The notes: generated by a model from the sequence alone, not told the origin. Shown: positions 41,598 to 50,667, counted from the first letter of the stretch. The stretch: 64,000 nucleotides of DNA from Gp13-AA77 sp035946735 (GCA_035946735.1 DASYYZ010000008.1:1-64000); one strand, 5' to 3'. A program made the numbers and translations.

Positions 41598-42443
41598 TTA
41601 TTGCTGGACGGCGCTCGGGTCTGCGAAAAGCTGAGTGGAATAGGTCTCGTTATAAGTTACGGTGCTGCGGTAGACTTCGCTGAATCGCTCTCCATTGAGC
41701 GAGCGCGTGATGTGCAACGGGGTGTTGATGCCGTCGAAGACTCGATAATCGGCGTAGACGTCGGTGTACTCGTCCCAGTCGTTGATGGTGGGATTCCACT
41801 TGCGATACCAGACTTCGGCCGGCAAATCCGTCCGCTTATCAACGTAAAGCTTGATCTGGGTCTGGTCCGCGTCCACGATGTCGAGGATATTCACGGCAAG
41901 ATTGTCGACGAAATCCACTCCCGCGCTCTGCACCAGGGCGCCTGGCTCATGGATTCTGAGGCGCAAGAGATTCTCGAGACCATAGCGATTGGCGAATTTC
42001 CAGCGCCGGATCTCGGCGGAATCGAGGTGCACCATACCCATGCGGTCGATCTCCCAACCCTGGTCGCCGTTGTTCACCACGGTGATGGCTTTGGCTTTTT
42101 TGCTCATGCCATAAACCAGCCGCCGCTTATCGGGGTACTGAACCTGGCTGTCGAAATAGACGAATCCTACGCCGCCGCCGCCGAGGCTGAAGAGACGCCC
42201 ATGCGCTGTGAGCGTCTTGAAGCTAAGAAACGCCTGGCCGCCCAGGGCCTGAAGCATGCGGTCGAGGATGGGTTGGGCATTGGGATCGACGCGGGTCGGC
42301 AGCGCGCGAATCGAATTTACGGCCGGCGCAGCCGTGGCGCTGGCGGCTGGCTGATTCTGGCCGGCAGCCCGGACGCGCGTAAATACCAACACGGAGGCCG
42401 CAATTAGCAGCAGGAGCCACCTACGTTTGGCTGAAGTCACCAT
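41598..42443 (-). CDS. Exported LolA-like outer-membrane lipoprotein-sorting-type protein
   Basis: 281 residues with an N-terminal signal peptide (RRWLLLLIAASVLVFTRVRAAG). The mature part resembles the LolA/LolB-like half-barrel fold: ILDRMLQALGGQAFLSFKTLTAHGRLFSLG, VYFDSQVQYPDKRRLVYGM, NNGDQGWEIDRMG, then DADQTQIKLYVDKRTDLPAEVWYRKWNP and YADYRVFDGINTPLHITRSLNGE. Such proteins are abundant in Acidobacteria and carry hydrophobic cargo through the periplasm; the precise role is unknown. It stands alone, upstream of an SDR gene in the opposite-reading order. Confidence 0.75.
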   Translation of the reverse strand: MVTSAKRRWLLLLIAASVLVFTRVRAAGQNQPAASATAAPAVNSIRALPTRVDPNAQPILDRMLQALGGQAFLSFKTLTAHGRLFSLGGGGVGFVYFDSQVQYPDKRRLVYGMSKKAKAITVVNNGDQGWEIDRMGMVHLDSAEIRRWKFANRYGLENLLRLRIHEPGALVQSAGVDFVDNLAVNILDIVDADQTQIKLYVDKRTDLPAEVWYRKWNPTINDWDEYTDVYADYRVFDGINTPLHITRSLNGERFSEVYRSTVTYNETYSTQLFADPSAVQQ

Positions 42444-42475
42444 ATGGGTCGCTTACCCGGCCGCAACATCGGCCC

Positions 42476-43243
42476 TCATCCGCACAGCACATTTCCACCA
42501 TTGACGTTCAGGATTTCCCCTGTTATGTACGATGCCATTTGCGAGGCCAGGAATAGTATGGGCATCGCCGCTTCTTCGGGGCGACCGACGCGGCCGAGCG
42601 GAATGCCGGCGGCGATCCGGCGCGCTTCAGCAGGCTTGCTCAGCACCGGCTCGGACATATCGGTGTCAAACCAACCCGGGGCCACCGAGTTCACAAGAAT
42701 GTTGCGCTGCGCAAGCTCGGTGGAAAGACCCTTCACGAGGCTGATCGCCCCGCCCTTGGAGGCGCCGTAATGGGAATGCAAGGATTCGCCGCGCTGGCCG
42801 GCAGTCGACGAGACCACGATGATGCGTCCGCCCTTCTGCTCGATCATGTGAGGCACGGCGTGCCGGATCACTGTGTAAACGCCCTTGAGGTTGATCGCCA
42901 TCATCTCGTCCCACTCCGCCTCGGTCATCTTCTCGATGGGCGCGGGATCGGACGGCCAGATGCCGGCGTTCGCCACCAGAATATTGATGCGGCCGAAGCG
43001 CTCGATCGCGGCGGCGATAAGCTTCCTGGCGCCACTCATCTTCGAGACATCGGAGCGCACGGCGAGAACGCGCTCTGCGCCGCCCTCGCATCCTCTCACC
43101 ACTTGATCCGCGGCGGCCGCGGCGCTGCGATAGCCAAACACGACGCCGGCTCCGCAGGCGGAGAACAGCCTTACCGTGGCTGCGCCGATTCCGCGCGAGC
43201 CTCCCGTGATCACCGCGGCTTGACCGTCCAGGCGAATGTCCAA
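42476..43243 (-). CDS. Short-chain dehydrogenase/reductase (FabG-like)
   Basis: 255 residues of classical SDR architecture. Cofactor motif ITGGSRGIGAATVRLF (residues 12-27), NAG motif LVANAGIW, catalytic Ser-Tyr-Lys in VVSSTAGQRGESLHSHYGASKGG (the serine, then YxxxK), and NILVNSVAPGWFDTDM. It ends ASYITGEILNVNGGNVLCG, as in 3-oxoacyl-ACP reductases and related alcohol dehydrogenases. No fatty-acid genes are adjacent, so the substrate cannot be assigned. It is divergent from homoserine dehydrogenase. Confidence 0.9.
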   Translation of the reverse strand: MDIRLDGQAAVITGGSRGIGAATVRLFSACGAGVVFGYRSAAAAADQVVRGCEGGAERVLAVRSDVSKMSGARKLIAAAIERFGRINILVANAGIWPSDPAPIEKMTEAEWDEMMAINLKGVYTVIRHAVPHMIEQKGGRIIVVSSTAGQRGESLHSHYGASKGGAISLVKGLSTELAQRNILVNSVAPGWFDTDMSEPVLSKPAEARRIAAGIPLGRVGRPEEAAMPILFLASQMASYITGEILNVNGGNVLCG

Positions 43244-43348
43244 TCGAAACTCCTACTCGGAATTACGTACAGGTCTACGACCGGCGCCTCTGGTGTTACA
43301 TTGAGTGCAGGCAACGCAAGCTGCTGCCGCGCCGTGGACAAGACATCG

Positions 43349-44707
43349 ATGAGCGGAAAAAGCGCGCAACCATCGATCCCGCCCGCCATGCCCGAGGCTC
43401 GTCGTCCTGCGATCGGCTTGGGCGTGATCGGATTGGGCACGGTGGGAACCAGCACGGTGAAGGTTTTGACGGAGCACCAGCGGGAGATCAACCGGCGGCT
43501 CGGATGCCGGCTCGATCTGAAGGCAATCTGCTCGCGTAGTATTGACCGCAAGGATTTTCCAGGGCTCGGTGACCGCGTACGGATGGTTCGAGACTGGCGC
43601 CAAGTGGTGGCCGATCCCGCCGTGGAAGTGATCGTGGAGCTGGTGGGTAATCTGGAGACGGCGCACGCGATTGCGCTTGCTGCCATTGCCGCGCGGAAGC
43701 CGGTGGTGACGGCCAACAAGCAGCTTGTAGCCGAATATGGCCTCGAGTTGCTGGGAGGGATCCAGTCTACGGGGGCGGTGCTCGGGATCGAAGCCTGCGT
43801 CGCGGGCGGCACGCCCGTGCTGCACGCGATTCGCGAAGGGCTCGCTGGAGAGCATTTCACGGCCGTACTCGGCATTCTGAACGGCACTACGAATTACATC
43901 CTGACCGAAATGGAAGAGCGCGGCTGTGCGTTCGGTGACGTGCTGGCCGAAGCCCAGCAGCGCGGTTACGCCGAGCCTGACCCGAGCGCCGACGTCGACG
44001 GCCACGACGCGCGCTACAAGATTGCGATACTGTCCATGCTCTGTTTCGGCAGCGTGGTACCCGTGGCGGAGATTCCTGCCGAGGGCATCCGTCAGATCGA
44101 ACAGGTGGACTTTGCTTATGCGCACCGCTTTGAACACACCATTCGCCTGATCGCTCTGGCGCGCCGGCTGAAGGGCGGCAGACTGCAAGCGTTTGTCAGC
44201 CCCATGATGATTCCCCGTTCGGCGGCGCTTGCCGCCCCACGCGGTTCCATCAACAGCGTATTGCTGGTGGGAAGCAAGGGCGGTAACACCCTGATCAGCG
44301 GACGCGGAGCCGGTGGAGAGCCCACAGCCGTGGCGGTGATTTCTGACGTGGTGGAAATCGGTCGCGACCTCCTGGCCGGAGGCAGAGGTGCAACGCCGCT
44401 TGGCTACACGGATTGGCACCCTGCGCGTCTGGCGCCGCTCGCCCGGAGCGCAATGCCCTTCTACTTGCGGCTGGTAGTGCGGGACCGGCCCGGCATTCTG
44501 GCGCGCGTATGCAGCATGCTGGGCCGGCATCGGATCAACATCGACACGGTCCTGCAGGAGCCCCATCAATCGAAAGATCACCTGCCATTTGCCATGACGC
44601 TCGAAGCCGCCCGTCATGGGCACGTCGCGCGCGCCGTTCGCGAAATTGCGCGCCTGCCGTTTCTCGCCGAGCCGCCGCTGATGATGCCCTTCCTGGAGGA
44701 CCTGTAA
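43349..44707 (+). CDS. hom: Homoserine dehydrogenase
   Basis: NAD(P)-dependent reduction of aspartate semialdehyde to homoserine for threonine and methionine. I use the ATG at 43349; the frame is open about 190 codons further upstream, but that part is antisense to the SDR gene. Landmarks: LGVIGLGTVGTSTVKVL (about 24-40), VTANKQLVAEYG, the catalytic region GGTPVLHAIREGLAGEHFTAVLGILNGTTNYILTEM, and DPSADVDGHDARYKIAIL. A C-terminal ACT domain (LRLVVRDRPGILARVCSMLGRHRINIDTVLQEPH) suggests threonine feedback. Length 452, normal. Confidence 0.95.
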   Translation: MSGKSAQPSIPPAMPEARRPAIGLGVIGLGTVGTSTVKVLTEHQREINRRLGCRLDLKAICSRSIDRKDFPGLGDRVRMVRDWRQVVADPAVEVIVELVGNLETAHAIALAAIAARKPVVTANKQLVAEYGLELLGGIQSTGAVLGIEACVAGGTPVLHAIREGLAGEHFTAVLGILNGTTNYILTEMEERGCAFGDVLAEAQQRGYAEPDPSADVDGHDARYKIAILSMLCFGSVVPVAEIPAEGIRQIEQVDFAYAHRFEHTIRLIALARRLKGGRLQAFVSPMMIPRSAALAAPRGSINSVLLVGSKGGNTLISGRGAGGEPTAVAVISDVVEIGRDLLAGGRGATPLGYTDWHPARLAPLARSAMPFYLRLVVRDRPGILARVCSMLGRHRINIDTVLQEPHQSKDHLPFAMTLEAARHGHVARAVREIARLPFLAEPPLMMPFLEDL

Positions 44708-44738
44708 TTGCCTTGCATTCTGGCTGCGAGCACGGGCT

Positions 44739-44993
44739 TCAGGGTATCGGCTGCAGTTCTCGGAGCGAGATCTCCAAAGTCTGCCCCAACGCTTGGTTCA
44801 CGATCACAAAATTTCCTTTGTCCTCGGACTGAAGCTGCTCGTTCGCATTGAGCATCTCGATGCCAAACACGGTGCCGTCGGGGGCGATGTCCACGTTGAG
44901 TTGGTCACTGAGTTGAAGCGTCTGCACTTCGGCTGTCTTTTCGTGCAGTCGCAAGTAAGCGATGTTATAGCGCGGATCATAAGTTAGCTTCAT
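44739..44993 (-). CDS. DUF2283 protein, possible antitoxin partner
   Basis: 84 residues from an ATG behind GAGGAG. The pattern MKLTYDPRYNIAYLRLHE, then QLSDQLNVDIAPDGTVFGIEMLNANEQL is characteristic of DUF2283, whose members commonly pair with DUF4258 genes. The start lies 17 bases after the DUF4258 stop, on the same strand. A toxin-antitoxin-like role is suspected from this pairing across genomes, but not proven. Confidence 0.8.
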   Translation of the reverse strand: MKLTYDPRYNIAYLRLHEKTAEVQTLQLSDQLNVDIAPDGTVFGIEMLNANEQLQSEDKGNFVIVNQALGQTLEISLRELQPIP

Positions 44994-45010
44994 CAGCTCC
45001 TCTTTTGCCC

Positions 45011-45268
45011 TCAATAATACCTCACCACCACCGTAATCACGACCCAACTGGTATCATCGACGTCGTTCACCGCAATCGCCTCGATTTGCTTTGCAGCGTA
45101 GGTCCGGCCGAGCCACTCGCCGTGAAAGGGGAAATTACTGCGAAAGCCAGTGCGGCCGAACTTAGCAGGGAAGCGCTCTCCTGATTCGATCGTCGAGATC
45201 ACCTCGTGTTCACTAGCGCCCCGTTCAGCGATCCGCTGAAGGGCATGATCAAGGAAGCGAACCCTCAT
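45011..45268 (-). CDS. DUF4258 protein, possible toxin partner
   Basis: 85 residues: FLDHALQRIAERGASEHEVISTIESGERFP at the N terminus and EAIAVNDVDDTSWVVITVVVRYY at the end, the pattern of DUF4258, a RelE/BrnT-like small beta-alpha fold. Upstream of the DUF2283 gene in the same direction, giving the usual two-gene module. The start lies 3 bases after the acyltransferase stop, so it could also be read from that transcript. Confidence 0.78.
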   Translation of the reverse strand: MRVRFLDHALQRIAERGASEHEVISTIESGERFPAKFGRTGFRSNFPFHGEWLGRTYAAKQIEAIAVNDVDDTSWVVITVVVRYY

Positions 45269-45271
45269 GCT

Positions 45272-46096
45272 TCAATCTACTGCCGGCGTGAATCTCGAGA
45301 GCAGCGCGTCGCGCACACGCGCGGAGAGCGCTTGAACGTCGGCCCGCGTGAGTCCTGCCGTCGGAATGGGCGGGTGAACGATCATCTCGGTCCGGCCGGG
45401 CCGCACATGCCATGTATCCGGCTCATGCACGTAGCGCGTACCGTTCAGCGTGATGGGCAGTATCGGCACGCCGGCGCTGATCGCAAGATAAAAGCTCCCG
45501 CTCTTAAATGGCAGCATATCACCGGTGCGGCGGTTCCGGTGGCCTTCCGGGAACAGCACCACGGAAGTTCCTTGACGGACCTTTGCCGCAGCTTCCTCGA
45601 AGCTGTGCATCGCTTCGTGAGGGCGCGTGCGCTCCACGGCAATGTGCCCGGCGCGGCGGAGAAACCAGCCGAGGAAAGGCACCTGAAAAAGCTCTCGCTT
45701 GGCGAGAAACCGGAAATGGACGGGCAGACTCGCCAGCAGAATCGGAATATCCATGGCGCTCGGATGATTCACGCAGAAGATCACCGTCTGGCCTAGATCC
45801 AGGTTCTGTATACCCTCCACCCGCACCCGAACGCCGGAAGTCTTCAGAATCAGCCGCGCCCACAGGCGCGCGCAGCGGTGCTGCCAGCGGCCGTGCGCGT
45901 CAAAAATGGAGCCCAGCAGAGAAACGGAGGTGAGCACTGCCGTGTACAGGAAGATCAGGTTATTGGTAAAGATCACCGAGCGCAGGTAGCTCAGCCAATA
46001 CCAGATTCGGCGAGGCGCCTTGCGCGACGGTTCAGCCGGAGCTTTCTTGTGCGCTTCCCGGTCAAGGCTGGGGTCGGTTTGAAGAGAGCCGGCCAT
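45272..46096 (-). CDS. 1-acyl-sn-glycerol-3-phosphate acyltransferase-like protein
   Basis: 274 residues from the ATG at 46096, five bases after the folC stop. Acyltransferase motifs: NHPSAMDIPILL (HX4D catalytic, here His-Pro-Ser-Ala-Met-Asp), RRAGHIAVERTRP, VVLFPEGHRNRRTG (motif III) and GVPILPITLNGT (motif IV). A membrane helix precedes the catalytic region (VIFTNNLIFLYTAVLTSVSLLG). It adds the second acyl chain to make phosphatidic acid, or acts on a related lipid. It is cotranscribed with folC. Confidence 0.9.
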   Translation of the reverse strand: MAGSLQTDPSLDREAHKKAPAEPSRKAPRRIWYWLSYLRSVIFTNNLIFLYTAVLTSVSLLGSIFDAHGRWQHRCARLWARLILKTSGVRVRVEGIQNLDLGQTVIFCVNHPSAMDIPILLASLPVHFRFLAKRELFQVPFLGWFLRRAGHIAVERTRPHEAMHSFEEAAAKVRQGTSVVLFPEGHRNRRTGDMLPFKSGSFYLAISAGVPILPITLNGTRYVHEPDTWHVRPGRTEMIVHPPIPTAGLTRADVQALSARVRDALLSRFTPAVD

Positions 46097-46100
46097 GGTG

Positions 46101-47417
46101 TCAACCGAGGCGTCCCTCGCCGAGGGCTTGCTTGAGAGCCCCGACGAGGAAGAGAGAGCCGGCGGCCAGCACAACACCGGCGGGAGGTGCGGTCCGGCGG
46201 GCCGCAAGTAAGGCCTGAGCCGGGTCAGGCTCAATCACGATCGTGGTCTGGGCCTGGTTCCGGCTCCGAGCAAGAAGCTCCTCGGGCGTGGCCGCGCGAG
46301 GCTGAGACGTGCGTGTGAGGTAGATCTTCGACGCCAGGGGAAACAGCAGACCGCTGATTTCCTCGATGGCCTTATCGCGCATGGAAGCATAAACCAAGAT
46401 GAGGGGGCGGTTCGCCAATTCACTGCTGACGAAGCCTGCTAAAGCGCGCGCTGCCGCCGGGTTGTGTGCGCCGTCGAGGAGCGTCAGAGGCTCTTCGACG
46501 AAAACTTCGAGACGGCCGGGCCACTTCGCGCGTGCGACCCCTTCCGCGATCGCTTCGTCTGGAATCCTCCATCCACGTTCGGCAAGCTTCCAGGCGGCTG
46601 CAACAGCGGCGGCTGTATTCTCAACCTGGAAGCGGCCCTGCAAAGGCGTTTGGAGCCTGCGGAAGCGGGTGCCGTTCAGGCCCAAATCGAAATCATAACG
46701 TCCTTGGTGCGCCTGCAGGTTCTCTACGCGAGCCAATACCGGAATCTCCACTAACTCAGCGCCCAGTTCCGCCGAATGCCGGCGTACAACTTCGGCGGCG
46801 TCAGGATGCTCGCATCCCGAGATCACCGGCCTGCCACTCCGGATCACGCCGGCCTTTTCGGCTGCGATGGCGGCGTGCGTGGTTCCCAGGTACTCGGTGT
46901 GGTCGAGATCCACGTTCGTTATCACCGCTACTTCGGGCTCAACCACATTTGTGGCGTCGAGGCGTCCGCCCATGCCCACTTCGAGCACCGCAAAGCTTAC
47001 CTGGCTGCTCCTGAAGTGAACGAAGGCGGCAGCGGTGAGAAACTCAAAAAAGCTCGGGCACTCGGTGAGAACTCCTTTGCCGAGCAGGCTCCTTACCACC
47101 GATTCAACCTTGCTGAAGGCGCTCGCAAACTCGTCGTTGCTCACCTCCTGGCCGTCAACTCGAATCCGTTCGTTAACCCTGACGAGATGAGGTGAAGTGT
47201 AGAGTCCGGTCTTGTAACCTGAGCAGGTGAGAATGCTCGCCAGCATCGCCGAGGTGGACCCTTTACCATTGGTGCCGGCCACGATGGCGCTGGGGTAGGA
47301 GCCTTCCGGGTGGCCTAGGGCCGCCAGAATGTGCCGCATGTTGGCGAGGTCAAACTTCACCCCGCGCAATTCCTGACCGAGGGCAGCGAGATAAGCGATG
47401 CAATCAGAGTAGTTCAT
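46101..47417 (-). CDS. folC: Folylpolyglutamate synthase/dihydrofolate synthase
   Basis: Adds glutamate to dihydropteroate and to folates. 438 residues with Mur-ligase-like ATP-binding motif VAGTNGKGSTSAMLASIL (about 46-63), the SPHLVRVNERIRVDG segment, GGRLDATNVVEPEVAVITNVDLDHTEYLG, and the C-terminal domain with LLDGAHNPAAARALAG. accD lies immediately upstream on the same strand, an arrangement known in many bacteria, and the acyltransferase follows. Confidence 0.95.
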   Translation of the reverse strand: MNYSDCIAYLAALGQELRGVKFDLANMRHILAALGHPEGSYPSAIVAGTNGKGSTSAMLASILTCSGYKTGLYTSPHLVRVNERIRVDGQEVSNDEFASAFSKVESVVRSLLGKGVLTECPSFFEFLTAAAFVHFRSSQVSFAVLEVGMGGRLDATNVVEPEVAVITNVDLDHTEYLGTTHAAIAAEKAGVIRSGRPVISGCEHPDAAEVVRRHSAELGAELVEIPVLARVENLQAHQGRYDFDLGLNGTRFRRLQTPLQGRFQVENTAAAVAAAWKLAERGWRIPDEAIAEGVARAKWPGRLEVFVEEPLTLLDGAHNPAAARALAGFVSSELANRPLILVYASMRDKAIEEISGLLFPLASKIYLTRTSQPRAATPEELLARSRNQAQTTIVIEPDPAQALLAARRTAPPAGVVLAAGSLFLVGALKQALGEGRLG

Positions 47418-47459
47418 GAAAACCAGTTATCGTGAGTTATCGGTCGCGCGGAAGCGGGT

Positions 47460-48314
47460 TCAACCCTGCAAGTCTCCAGTGAGCAGACTCAGGGCGCGCG
47501 CCAGATAACTCTTCATCTCTTTTCGCGGCACGATGGCGTCGATCATGCCATGGGCCAGCACAAACTCCGCCTTCTGAAATCCTTCCGGCAACTTTTCCCG
47601 AATCGTCTGTTCGATCACCCGAGGTCCCGCAAAGCCGATGAGAGCGCCGGGCTCGGCGATGTTGAGATCGCCCAACATGGCGTAACTGGCGGTGACGCCG
47701 CCCGTGGTAGGATCGGTCAGAATCGAGAGGAACGGCTGTCCAGCATCATCCAGCCGCGCGAGGCCGGCACTAATCTTTGCCATCTGCATCAGGCTGATGG
47801 CGCCCTCCATCATGCGCGCCCCGCCCGAGCAGGAGACCACCACCAGCGGCAGTTTGTGGGCAATGGCGTGGTCGATAGCGCGGGTGATTTTCTCGCCGAT
47901 TACCGCGCCCATGCTGCCGCCGATGAAGCGGAACTCCATGGCACAGACGATCGCCGGCCGATCTTCGATTCGGCCCTCGCCGGTGATGAGCGCGTCCTTT
48001 AGACCAGTTTGAGCCTGCGCTTGCTTAAGCCGGTCGCGATAGGCCTTTGTGTCGCGAAATTCGAGCGGATCCGACGACGCGAGGCCGGGGTCGTGCTCCG
48101 TATAATGGCCGCCGTCGAAGAGCATGGCGAGGCGCTCCGTGGCTCCCATCTTAAAGTGATAGTCGCACTTCGGACAGCAGAGCAGATTCCCTTCCAGGTC
48201 TCCTTTCCACACGATCTGCTTGCAATTTTCGCATTTGACCCACAAACCTTCCGTCTGAACGCGCTTCTGGCGCTGTGCTTGCAGCGGCGCTTTGTCTTTG
48301 CGAAACCAAGCCAT
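47460..48314 (-). CDS. accD: Acetyl-CoA carboxylase carboxyltransferase subunit beta
   Basis: Transfers the carboxyl group from biotin to acetyl-CoA to form malonyl-CoA. I use the ATG at 48314 giving MAWFRKDKAPL. The N-terminal zinc ribbon has its four cysteines (VKCENCKQ and LLCCPKCDYHF, residues about 23-46), followed by ITGEGRIEDRPAIVCAMEFRFIGGSMGAVIGEKI and the oxyanion-type SCSGGARMMEGAISLMQMAK. About 284 residues, normal. It precedes folC with a 42-bp gap. The alpha subunit is not nearby. Confidence 0.96.
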   Translation of the reverse strand: MAWFRKDKAPLQAQRQKRVQTEGLWVKCENCKQIVWKGDLEGNLLCCPKCDYHFKMGATERLAMLFDGGHYTEHDPGLASSDPLEFRDTKAYRDRLKQAQAQTGLKDALITGEGRIEDRPAIVCAMEFRFIGGSMGAVIGEKITRAIDHAIAHKLPLVVVSCSGGARMMEGAISLMQMAKISAGLARLDDAGQPFLSILTDPTTGGVTASYAMLGDLNIAEPGALIGFAGPRVIEQTIREKLPEGFQKAEFVLAHGMIDAIVPRKEMKSYLARALSLLTGDLQG

Positions 48315-48428
48315 TCTAATTGATGATCGCCGATTGACGATTAATGATTGACGATAAGAGCTTCGGGATCGAAAACGAAGGCCGAGGGCTTCGATCAGCA
48401 AACATCAATCATCGTTCATCATTGCACT

Positions 48429-48980
48429 TCAGTATTCGATTCCCCGTTGCGCGACGATCCCCTTCTGATAGGGATGCTTTACCTCGCGCATCTCCGTTAC
48501 CAAATCTGCGAATCCCACAATCAAAGGATGCGCGTTGCGCCCGGTGAGCACCACGTGGACCATTTCGGGCTTCTGCCGGAGGGTCTCCACAACCTTCTCA
48601 GGATCAAGCATGCGGTAACTCGTGGCGTAATTGATCTCGTCCAGGATCACCATCTCGTGTTCGCCGCTCATGATTGCCCGGGTCGCGAAAGCCCAGGCTT
48701 CTTCTACCAGGCGAATGTCCTCCGGGGCGGGCTTCTCCGCACCGACCTTCACGAAGCCGCGGCCCATCGGGATGATTTTAAGTCGCTCCACGCCCATCCC
48801 CCGGTTCAGCATTTGGGCAGCGTCGAGCTCGCCGTAGTGCCAGGAGCCCTTAATAAACTGCACCATCAGAACACGGAGGCCTTGACCGGCGGCGCGGAAC
48901 CCGAGTCCCAACGCAGAAGTCGTCTTCCCTTTGCCAGGTCCGGTGTGAACAATGACGAGGCCCTTTTTTGTATCGGGCAA
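48429..48980 (-). CDS. cobO: Cob(I)yrinic acid a,c-diamide adenosyltransferase
   Basis: ATP:corrinoid adenosyltransferase of the CobA/BtuR family, forming adenosylcobalamin. 183 residues: P-loop HTGPGKGKTTSALGLGFRAAGQG (about 12-34), QFIKGSWHYGELDA, GRGFVKVG, VILDEINYATSYRMLD (Walker B-like), and VVLTGRNAHPLIVGFADLVTEMREVKHPYQKGI at the end. No other cobalamin genes or cobalamin riboswitch are nearby, so corrinoid salvage is more likely than full synthesis, by inference. Confidence 0.94.
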   Translation of the reverse strand: MPDTKKGLVIVHTGPGKGKTTSALGLGFRAAGQGLRVLMVQFIKGSWHYGELDAAQMLNRGMGVERLKIIPMGRGFVKVGAEKPAPEDIRLVEEAWAFATRAIMSGEHEMVILDEINYATSYRMLDPEKVVETLRQKPEMVHVVLTGRNAHPLIVGFADLVTEMREVKHPYQKGIVAQRGIEY

Positions 48981-49020
48981 ACTTCCTCCGGTCTCTGCTA
49001 TCGTTGCTCGCTCGCTGCGC

Positions 49021-49503
49021 TTATCTTGCGTAAGGGTAGCCGCGCAGGACTGTGAAGCCGCGGTAAATCTGCTCGAGCAACAGAGTGCAGGCCCAATCGT
49101 GAGTCAAAGTCATACGAGAAAGCCCCAACATCAAGTCGACCCTGTCCCGGATCGCAGCCGGAACACCACGATCTCCGCCAACCAGAAAGGCCAACTCACG
49201 CGTTCCCGCAAGAGCGCGTGTGCCAAGCCACTTCGCAAACTCCTCTGAAGTCCACTCCCGGCCGCGAGGATCGAGCAGGATCTTGTAACTTTCCGCCAGG
49301 CTCTTCAGGAGCCGTTGCGCTCCCGGCGGGAGCCCGCCGCCACGGGCACTGCGCGTCCTCGAAGATACCGTCGTCTTCGCGATTCCGTCGTTTTCCTCGA
49401 TCCGGATTTTGACGAAGTGCTCGATGCGGGCAACGTAATCGGATTGAAGCGCTGCGAGATGCGCGTCCCTGGGCTTGCCTTCCCTGATGATTCGAATCCG
49501 CAC
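49021..49503 (-). CDS. rlmH: 23S rRNA (pseudouridine1915-N3)-methyltransferase
   Basis: SPOUT-class methyltransferase that modifies helix 69 of 23S rRNA. 160 residues with the trefoil-knot region: LAFLVGGDRGVPAAIRDR (about 106-123) and the C-terminal LGLSRMTLTHDWACTLLLEQIYRGFTVLRGYPYAR, the usual RlmH ending (YRxxxIxxGxPYH type, here GYPYAR). The N-terminal IRIIREGKPRDAHL is also typical. It follows the rsfS-nadD-obgE ribosome/NAD group. Confidence 0.93.
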   Translation of the reverse strand: MRIRIIREGKPRDAHLAALQSDYVARIEHFVKIRIEENDGIAKTTVSSRTRSARGGGLPPGAQRLLKSLAESYKILLDPRGREWTSEEFAKWLGTRALAGTRELAFLVGGDRGVPAAIRDRVDLMLGLSRMTLTHDWACTLLLEQIYRGFTVLRGYPYAR

Positions 49504-49594
49504 CTTTGATTGCCGATCAAGAAATCACGACTGAAGATCGAATACTCCGCTCGAAAACCCGGCCTCATCAATCGTCGATCTTCGACATCGGTCT

Positions 49595-49948
49595 TCAATT
49601 CTGCGCTGTCTCCACCGGAATCGGTACCCGCGCGGCCTTCTTCCAGAGGCGCTCCAGATCGTAAAAGTCGCGCGCCCGCTCCAGAAAGATGTGGACCACG
49701 AATTCAAGGTAGTCCAGAAGAATCCACTCCGCCTGGCTATAACCCTCGACGTGCGCGGGCGCGGTACCCTTTTGTTTGAGCTGCTCCACAACCGCATCGC
49801 AGATGGCTTGTGTGTGGCGAGTGGACGTGCCGGCGCAGATTACGAAAAAATTCGTAAATGAGGAGATTTCGTGGAGATCGAGCACCTTCAAGTCGAGCGC
49901 CTTGCGGCCTTGCGCGGCGCGGATAGCCTCTTCGAGATGCCTCGTCAT
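49595..49948 (-). CDS. rsfS: Ribosomal silencing factor RsfS
   Basis: Binds ribosomal protein L14 and blocks subunit joining during starvation. I use the ATG at 49948, which overlaps the nadD stop by four bases. 117 residues: LDLKVLDLHEISSFTNFFVICAGTSTRHTQAICDAVVEQLKQKG, then VEGYSQAEWILLDYLEFVVHIFLERARDFYDLERLW, the conserved RsfS core. The order nadD-rsfS is common in bacteria. Confidence 0.95.
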   Translation of the reverse strand: MTRHLEEAIRAAQGRKALDLKVLDLHEISSFTNFFVICAGTSTRHTQAICDAVVEQLKQKGTAPAHVEGYSQAEWILLDYLEFVVHIFLERARDFYDLERLWKKAARVPIPVETAQN

Positions 49949-50619
49949 TTGCCTCCGCGGCCCGCCCGCGCAGGACGATAGAGCGACTCTTTCACGATAT
50001 ATTCTTCCACAAGCGGAGGCACAAGGCCAGCCAAAGACCGGCCCCTTGCAGCAGCGCTCCGGATCTCGCGCGAGGCGATGGGCGCGCGCACTCCGGCGAG
50101 GACGTGAACTCCAGCCCCGTCCGGCCATGCCAGGATGGACCCCACCTCTCTCAGGCCCGCGCGGGCACGTCCATTTCCGAGGTTGGCCAGAAGCTGACGA
50201 TTACCGAAGCCCGGTCTCGAAGCCACAATGAACTCGGCCATCTCAATCAACCGGCGATAGTCCTTCCAGTTGGGCAGATCGAGAAAACTGTCGACACCAA
50301 GGATGAAGTAGAGATGGTCCCGAGGACCGAGTATCCGTCGCGCGGCCTGAGCCGTCTCTACGGAAAAGTTTGGCTTGCCGTCGGATTTCGGCGCTTCAAG
50401 GGTAGAAGGCACGAACGCGGATTCGCCTCGCGCAGCGAGCGCCACCATGGCGAAGCGGTGAACGTAAGGCGCCAGCTCCTCTTCAGGCTTGTGAGGCGGT
50501 ATGCCCGAAGGTACGAATAAGACACGATCGAGCTTGAGGCGCCGCATTGCAGCCCGGGCGGCGCGCAGATGGCCGCTGTGGATGGGATCAAAGGTGCCGC
50601 CAAAGAGCGCGATATTCAC
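49945..50619 (-). CDS. nadD: Nicotinate-nucleotide adenylyltransferase
   Basis: Adenylates nicotinate mononucleotide in NAD synthesis. 224 residues: GGTFDPIHSGHLRAARAAMR (residues 5-24, the nucleotidyltransferase HxGH motif), LFVPSGIPPHKPEEEL, LYFILGVDSFLDLPNWKDYRRLIEMAEFIVASRPG, ASREIRSAAARGRSLAGLVPPLVEEYI (ISSTxIR-like motif). It is 48 bases downstream of obgE and overlaps rsfS. Confidence 0.95.
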   Translation of the reverse strand: MNIALFGGTFDPIHSGHLRAARAAMRRLKLDRVLFVPSGIPPHKPEEELAPYVHRFAMVALAARGESAFVPSTLEAPKSDGKPNFSVETAQAARRILGPRDHLYFILGVDSFLDLPNWKDYRRLIEMAEFIVASRPGFGNRQLLANLGNGRARAGLREVGSILAWPDGAGVHVLAGVRAPIASREIRSAAARGRSLAGLVPPLVEEYIVKESLYRPARAGRGGK

Positions 50620-50667
50620 GATGGATTCAGGCGCGACCCGGCGCGGAGAACAGCGCGAACGTGAAGG

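Noticed and set aside
42770..43348. Long N-terminal extension of the homoserine dehydrogenase frame
   Set aside because: The extension is antisense to the SDR gene and has no family similarity; the ATG at 43349 gives the normal enzyme length.
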